DNA from: Anaerolineae bacterium
GTDB lineage: Bacteria > Chloroflexota > Anaerolineae > Aggregatilineales > UBA2796
Length of the DNA: 9,813 nucleotides
Direction: 5' to 3'
NCBI GenBank assembly: GCA_020851855.1
Contig: JADZBY010000231.1
Location: forward strand, 1-9,813
The translations under genes and the position numbers were made by a program. The notes beneath the pieces are model-generated. The model saw nothing but the letters and a program-made list of their open reading frames with translations, did not search any database and had not been told where the DNA came from. Positions 7,008 through 9,813 of this stretch are shown in pieces; the first letter of the stretch is position 1, and every line of letters starts with the position of its first letter.

Positions 7008-7943
7008 TCAGGCTGTCATCCCTTGCTGCAAATAGGCATCGGCATAAATAACCTTGTTGAGCAGGATCTGGACCGTCTTCCAGATGGCCGCCTGTTCAGG
7101 GTCGCTCATATCTACGTCGTCAAGGGACGGCGCCTCCATCGCCGCGATACGGTCGTGAATCTTCAGGTACAGGTGTCCTACCGGAGTGCTCGCATCACGC
7201 TCTTCAATGATGCGCACGGTTTCTTTCAGGTGCGCGTCGAGCGGATCGGCGATCATCGTGTGCAAGCCAACGCCCATGAGCATGGCGCAGTAGGTACGGT
7301 TGATGAGGGGGCGATTCTCGTTGGGAACCGAGTTAGAGACGTTCGATAGCCCGACCGAGATCGGTATGGGTGGGTCCCAGGCAACCTGCAGCGTGCGAAT
7401 GGCTTCAATCAGCTCAGGGCAATACTCCTGGCAGCCGGAAACGGTCAATACCAGCGGATCGATGATCAGGTCCGTCATCGGAAACCCGATCTCCAGCATC
7501 CGGGGAATCAGTTGCTCGACAGCAATGGTTACACGGGCGTCGGCGGCCACCGGAATGCCGCTCGCTCCCATCGTCAGCGCGATGAGGCGCGTATTGTATT
7601 GTTTCGCCAAGAGCGGCACTTTTTCCAGGCGCTCCGGTTCGGCAGACGTGGAGTTGATGATTGCCTGCGCTTTCGTCACCTTCTTGAGGCCGGCCTCAAT
7701 ACCGGCGACATTGGTGCTGTCGAAGCTGAGGGGCACATCGACGACGGCCTCAATGATCTCCACCATCCACGGGAAAACCTCTTCACCGTCCTTCTTTCGT
7801 GGACCGAGGTTGATGTCGAGCGCCTGCGCTCCGGCCTCGACCTGTTGCACAGCACGCTCCTGGAAGAACCGAGCATCTTTTGCCTGCAGCGCATCCTTCA
7901 CGCGCTGGGACAGAATGTGGATATTCTCACCAATGATGTACAT
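7008..7943 (-). CDS. acsE: 5-methyl-THF:corrinoid iron-sulfur protein methyltransferase
   Basis: Transfers the methyl group from 5-methyl-THF to cobalt(I) of the corrinoid iron-sulfur protein (AcsCD), linking the methyl branch to acetyl-CoA synthase. The pterin-binding TIM barrel is clear: MYIIGENIH at the N-terminus, ALDINLGP (41-48), FDSTN with the pterin-contacting aspartate D75, AIINSTSAE, LTMGASGIP, LIIDPLVLT (D162) and GLSNVSN with the conserved asparagine N201 that aids proton transfer to N5, followed by NRPLINRTY. At 311 residues it is about 50 longer than the Moorella enzyme (262). The extra stretch, about residues 238-288, sits between the barrel motif MIADPLDAHL and the final helix VQILLNKVIYADAYL. 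The ATG at 7943 is chosen over the ATG at 7949 because it matches the family N-terminus and has GGGGG seven bases upstream; the earlier one would give an ATGA overlap with acsV. Confidence 0.96.
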   Translation of the reverse strand: MYIIGENIHILSQRVKDALQAKDARFFQERAVQQVEAGAQALDINLGPRKKDGEEVFPWMVEIIEAVVDVPLSFDSTNVAGIEAGLKKVTKAQAIINSTSAEPERLEKVPLLAKQYNTRLIALTMGASGIPVAADARVTIAVEQLIPRMLEIGFPMTDLIIDPLVLTVSGCQEYCPELIEAIRTLQVAWDPPIPISVGLSNVSNSVPNENRPLINRTYCAMLMGVGLHTMIADPLDAHLKETVRIIEERDASTPVGHLYLKIHDRIAAMEAPSLDDVDMSDPEQAAIWKTVQILLNKVIYADAYLQQGMTA

Positions 7944-7945
7944 CG

Positions 7946-9813
7946 TCATGCCCCCATTTCTTGTCTGGGAAGGGCAGCCTGCACGGTCGGAAAACGTGAG
8001 AGGTCGGTGTGGGGCAGGAACAACGCGGACGTGAACGCATCGTAGAAGCGGTTGTCCGCAGATAGCTCCACATAGGTCATGCGGGACGCAATGCCAGTGA
8101 GCAAGGTCCGCGCCGCACGGTCCAACAAGGCGAGGTAAGCGCCCCGAACCGATGTGTTGCCCAGGAACTGGAAACGATCCCAGGGAATATCGGGCAGCAG
8201 GCCGATCTGAATGGCCTTTTCGACGTTGAGGTACTTGCCAAAAGCGCCGCCGATAAGCACCTGCTCTACCGACTCCAGCGGCATCCCCGCGCTTTCAGCG
8301 AGCACGGTGAAACCGGCGTAAATGGCTGCCTTCGCCCGCAGCAGGTTGTCGATATCAACGTGGGTAACGACGATGTCGCGTCCGTCGCCGGTGTCACTGC
8401 CCCAGACAAGGACAAATTCCGGGCCATGCTCGCCCTGTCGCACACGCGCTGTGGGCAGGTCTAGCTTGATGTTGCCGCCCCGATCCACCACGCCCGTCAG
8501 CAGCATTTCGGCCAGCAGCGAGATCCACCCGCTGCCGCACAGGCCACGCGGCCTGACGTTGCCGATCACCCGAAACGTCGGCTCGAACGTATCGCCGTTG
8601 ATCCAGAATTCCTCAATCGCTCCCTGGGTGGCGCGCATCCCGTGCAGCGTGCCAGCGCCCTCAAACGCTGGCCCAGCCGAGCAAGCGCAGGTGATCAGCC
8701 ATTGATCATTGCCCAGGACGGTTTCGCCATTCGTGCCCACGTCCAGGAACAGGGTGATCCGGTCCGTGCTCTCGATTCCTGACGAGAGCACCCCGGCGCT
8801 GATGTCGGCCCCCACGTAGCTGGAAACACAGGGTAGACAGTCCACCGTGGCCTCAGCGTGGATAGCCAGCCCGACCTCGTAGGCAGTCAGGGTTGGCACG
8901 TGGTTGACGGCTGTGACAAAGGGCATCAGGCGGATGCTCTCTGCCGGAAGGCCGAGCAACAGGTGGATCATCGTGCTGTTGCCGGCCACCGTTGCCTTGA
9001 CCACGTCAGCGGGTGCGGCTTTGACGCGCGTGCAGGCCGTATCGAGCAGCCGGTTGATCGTATGGAGCACCAGGGCGCGGATTTCCTCACTATCGCCGAC
9101 CTTGCTGGCATAAACGATGCGCGAGATCACGTCTTCGCCCAATGCGATCTGGCCGTTATAGTCCGCCGCCTGGGCCAACACCTGTCCGGTTTTCAGGTCC
9201 ACGAGCCACAGCGTCACCGTGGTCGTGCCGATGTCGATGGCGACTCCCCACAATGGCTGCTCGTCGGGCGTGTGGCCGGGCAACAGGTCGATCAGGCGCG
9301 CCGGACCCTGGGGCCGGTCCCACGTGTCGGTTTCGACAATCGCGGTGACATGCCAACCGGCCTGCCGTAGGACCGGCCCGATACGTTTGAGCATTGATAG
9401 AGAGATATGAACGTCACGCAGCCCGGCCTGATACCGGAGCGCCGTCTGAAGCCGGCCCCAGTCGTCGGTCTGATCATTCATGCTTGGCGGGGCAAGTGTG
9501 AGATTGACGCGCCGGAGTGGCTGCGCCAGCGCCGCGCTGTAACCCGGAGGGATGGGCATCTCCGCCGCCAAACGGTCGGTGGTCAGGCGGCGCTCGATCT
9601 TCTCCTGGGGCGGTACAATGACGGTGGCGTTGCCTTCCACAACCGACTGGCAGGCCAGGGCATAACCAGCGGCGATGTCCTGTGCCGAGAGCCGCAAGGT
9701 GCTTCGGCGGCGGATGGCCCCTTCTGTCACCTGCACCACACAGCGCCCGCAGCGCCCCTGCCCGCCGCACGGCTGCACAATCGTGATCCCGGCGGCGCGC
9801 ATGGCTTCGACCA
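7946..9813 (-). CDS. acsV: Corrinoid protein reductive activator (RACo/AcsV), 5' end outside window
   Basis: Uses ATP to drive electron transfer that returns oxidised Co(II) of the corrinoid iron-sulfur protein to active Co(I). The reading frame is open at the right edge (VEA precedes the first methionine at 9802), so the true N-terminus is missing. Counting from that methionine, a [2Fe-2S] ferredoxin domain has cysteines 12, 18, 21 and 51 (PCGGQGRCGRC, then ALACQS). A linker and middle domain follow to about residue 180. The large ASKHA-type ATPase domain (DUF4445 family) then shows GVAIDIGTTTVTLWLVD (186-202), GEDVISRI, VAGNSTMIHLL, LDVGTNGE (353-360), CSAGPAFEGAG, GLCGSGWISLLAEML and VLIGGAFGKYLN. 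The visible 618 residues are near the usual full length of about 630-650, so only a little is lost. Its TGA stop lies two bases before acsE, consistent with one transcript. Methyltransferase-associated relatives (RamA-type) differ in having C-terminal 4Fe-4S clusters, which are absent here; AcsV is the better call. Confidence 0.93.
   Translation of the reverse strand, partial: VEAMRAAGITIVQPCGGQGRCGRCVVQVTEGAIRRRSTLRLSAQDIAAGYALACQSVVEGNATVIVPPQEKIERRLTTDRLAAEMPIPPGYSAALAQPLRRVNLTLAPPSMNDQTDDWGRLQTALRYQAGLRDVHISLSMLKRIGPVLRQAGWHVTAIVETDTWDRPQGPARLIDLLPGHTPDEQPLWGVAIDIGTTTVTLWLVDLKTGQVLAQAADYNGQIALGEDVISRIVYASKVGDSEEIRALVLHTINRLLDTACTRVKAAPADVVKATVAGNSTMIHLLLGLPAESIRLMPFVTAVNHVPTLTAYEVGLAIHAEATVDCLPCVSSYVGADISAGVLSSGIESTDRITLFLDVGTNGETVLGNDQWLITCACSAGPAFEGAGTLHGMRATQGAIEEFWINGDTFEPTFRVIGNVRPRGLCGSGWISLLAEMLLTGVVDRGGNIKLDLPTARVRQGEHGPEFVLVWGSDTGDGRDIVVTHVDIDNLLRAKAAIYAGFTVLAESAGMPLESVEQVLIGGAFGKYLNVEKAIQIGLLPDIPWDRFQFLGNTSVRGAYLALLDRAARTLLTGIASRMTYVELSADNRFYDAFTSALFLPHTDLSRFPTVQAALPRQEMGA

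Noticed and set aside
6702..8034. Plus-strand open frames of 215 and 244 codons
   Set aside because: They mirror metF, acsE and the end of acsV, which are firmly identified; no start signal or recognisable domain on the plus strand.
1..9813. CRISPR array, tRNA or rRNA genes, transposase
   Set aside because: No regularly spaced repeats, no cloverleaf or rRNA-like stretch and no transposase motif was noticed on reading either strand.

Overview
The window is a GC-rich stretch (about 60% by eye) of an anaerobic bacterial genome. All of its real genes lie on the minus strand, so transcription runs from right (about 9813) to left. Together they form part of a Wood-Ljungdahl (reductive acetyl-CoA) gene cluster. 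The taxon cannot be read directly from the sequence. The bacterial tetrahydrofolate-type methyl branch, the MetV-MetF fusion and the CooC-type ATPases fit a Chloroflexota-like or other uncultivated CODH/ACS-bearing bacterium, but this is a guess.

Order of transcription: acsV (ATP-dependent reductive activator of the corrinoid protein, open at the right edge), acsE (methyl-THF:corrinoid protein methyltransferase), metF with a fused MetV-type cysteine motif (methylene-THF reductase), two consecutive CooC/AcsF-type nickel-maturation ATPases, an alanine dehydrogenase/transhydrogenase-family protein, fhs (formate-THF ligase), and the decayed 3' third of a formate dehydrogenase alpha-subunit gene. 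Spacing is tight: 2 nt between acsV and acsE, a 4-nt ATGA overlap between the two cooC genes, and a 7-nt gap between the dehydrogenase and fhs with the fhs ribosome binding site lying over the preceding stop codon. The intact genes therefore look like one operon. No promoter or terminator was recognised.

How the genes fit together: Fhs activates formate on THF, MetVF makes methyl-THF, AcsE passes the methyl group to the corrinoid iron-sulfur protein, AcsV rescues that protein when its cobalt is oxidised, and the CooC pair loads nickel into CODH/ACS. The CODH/ACS subunits and the corrinoid protein are not in the window and are probably upstream, beyond the right edge. FolD, which joins Fhs to MetF, is also absent here.

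Two things stand out. The formate dehydrogenase gene has been truncated and inactivated, with at least one nonsense codon and two or more frameshifts, which suggests that entry of CO2 into the methyl branch has changed. The alanine-dehydrogenase-like protein appears to lack the family's catalytic histidine and substrate-binding lysine while keeping its nucleotide-binding fold, so its real reaction in this operon is unknown. Left of the pseudogene (1-182) nothing was recognised.
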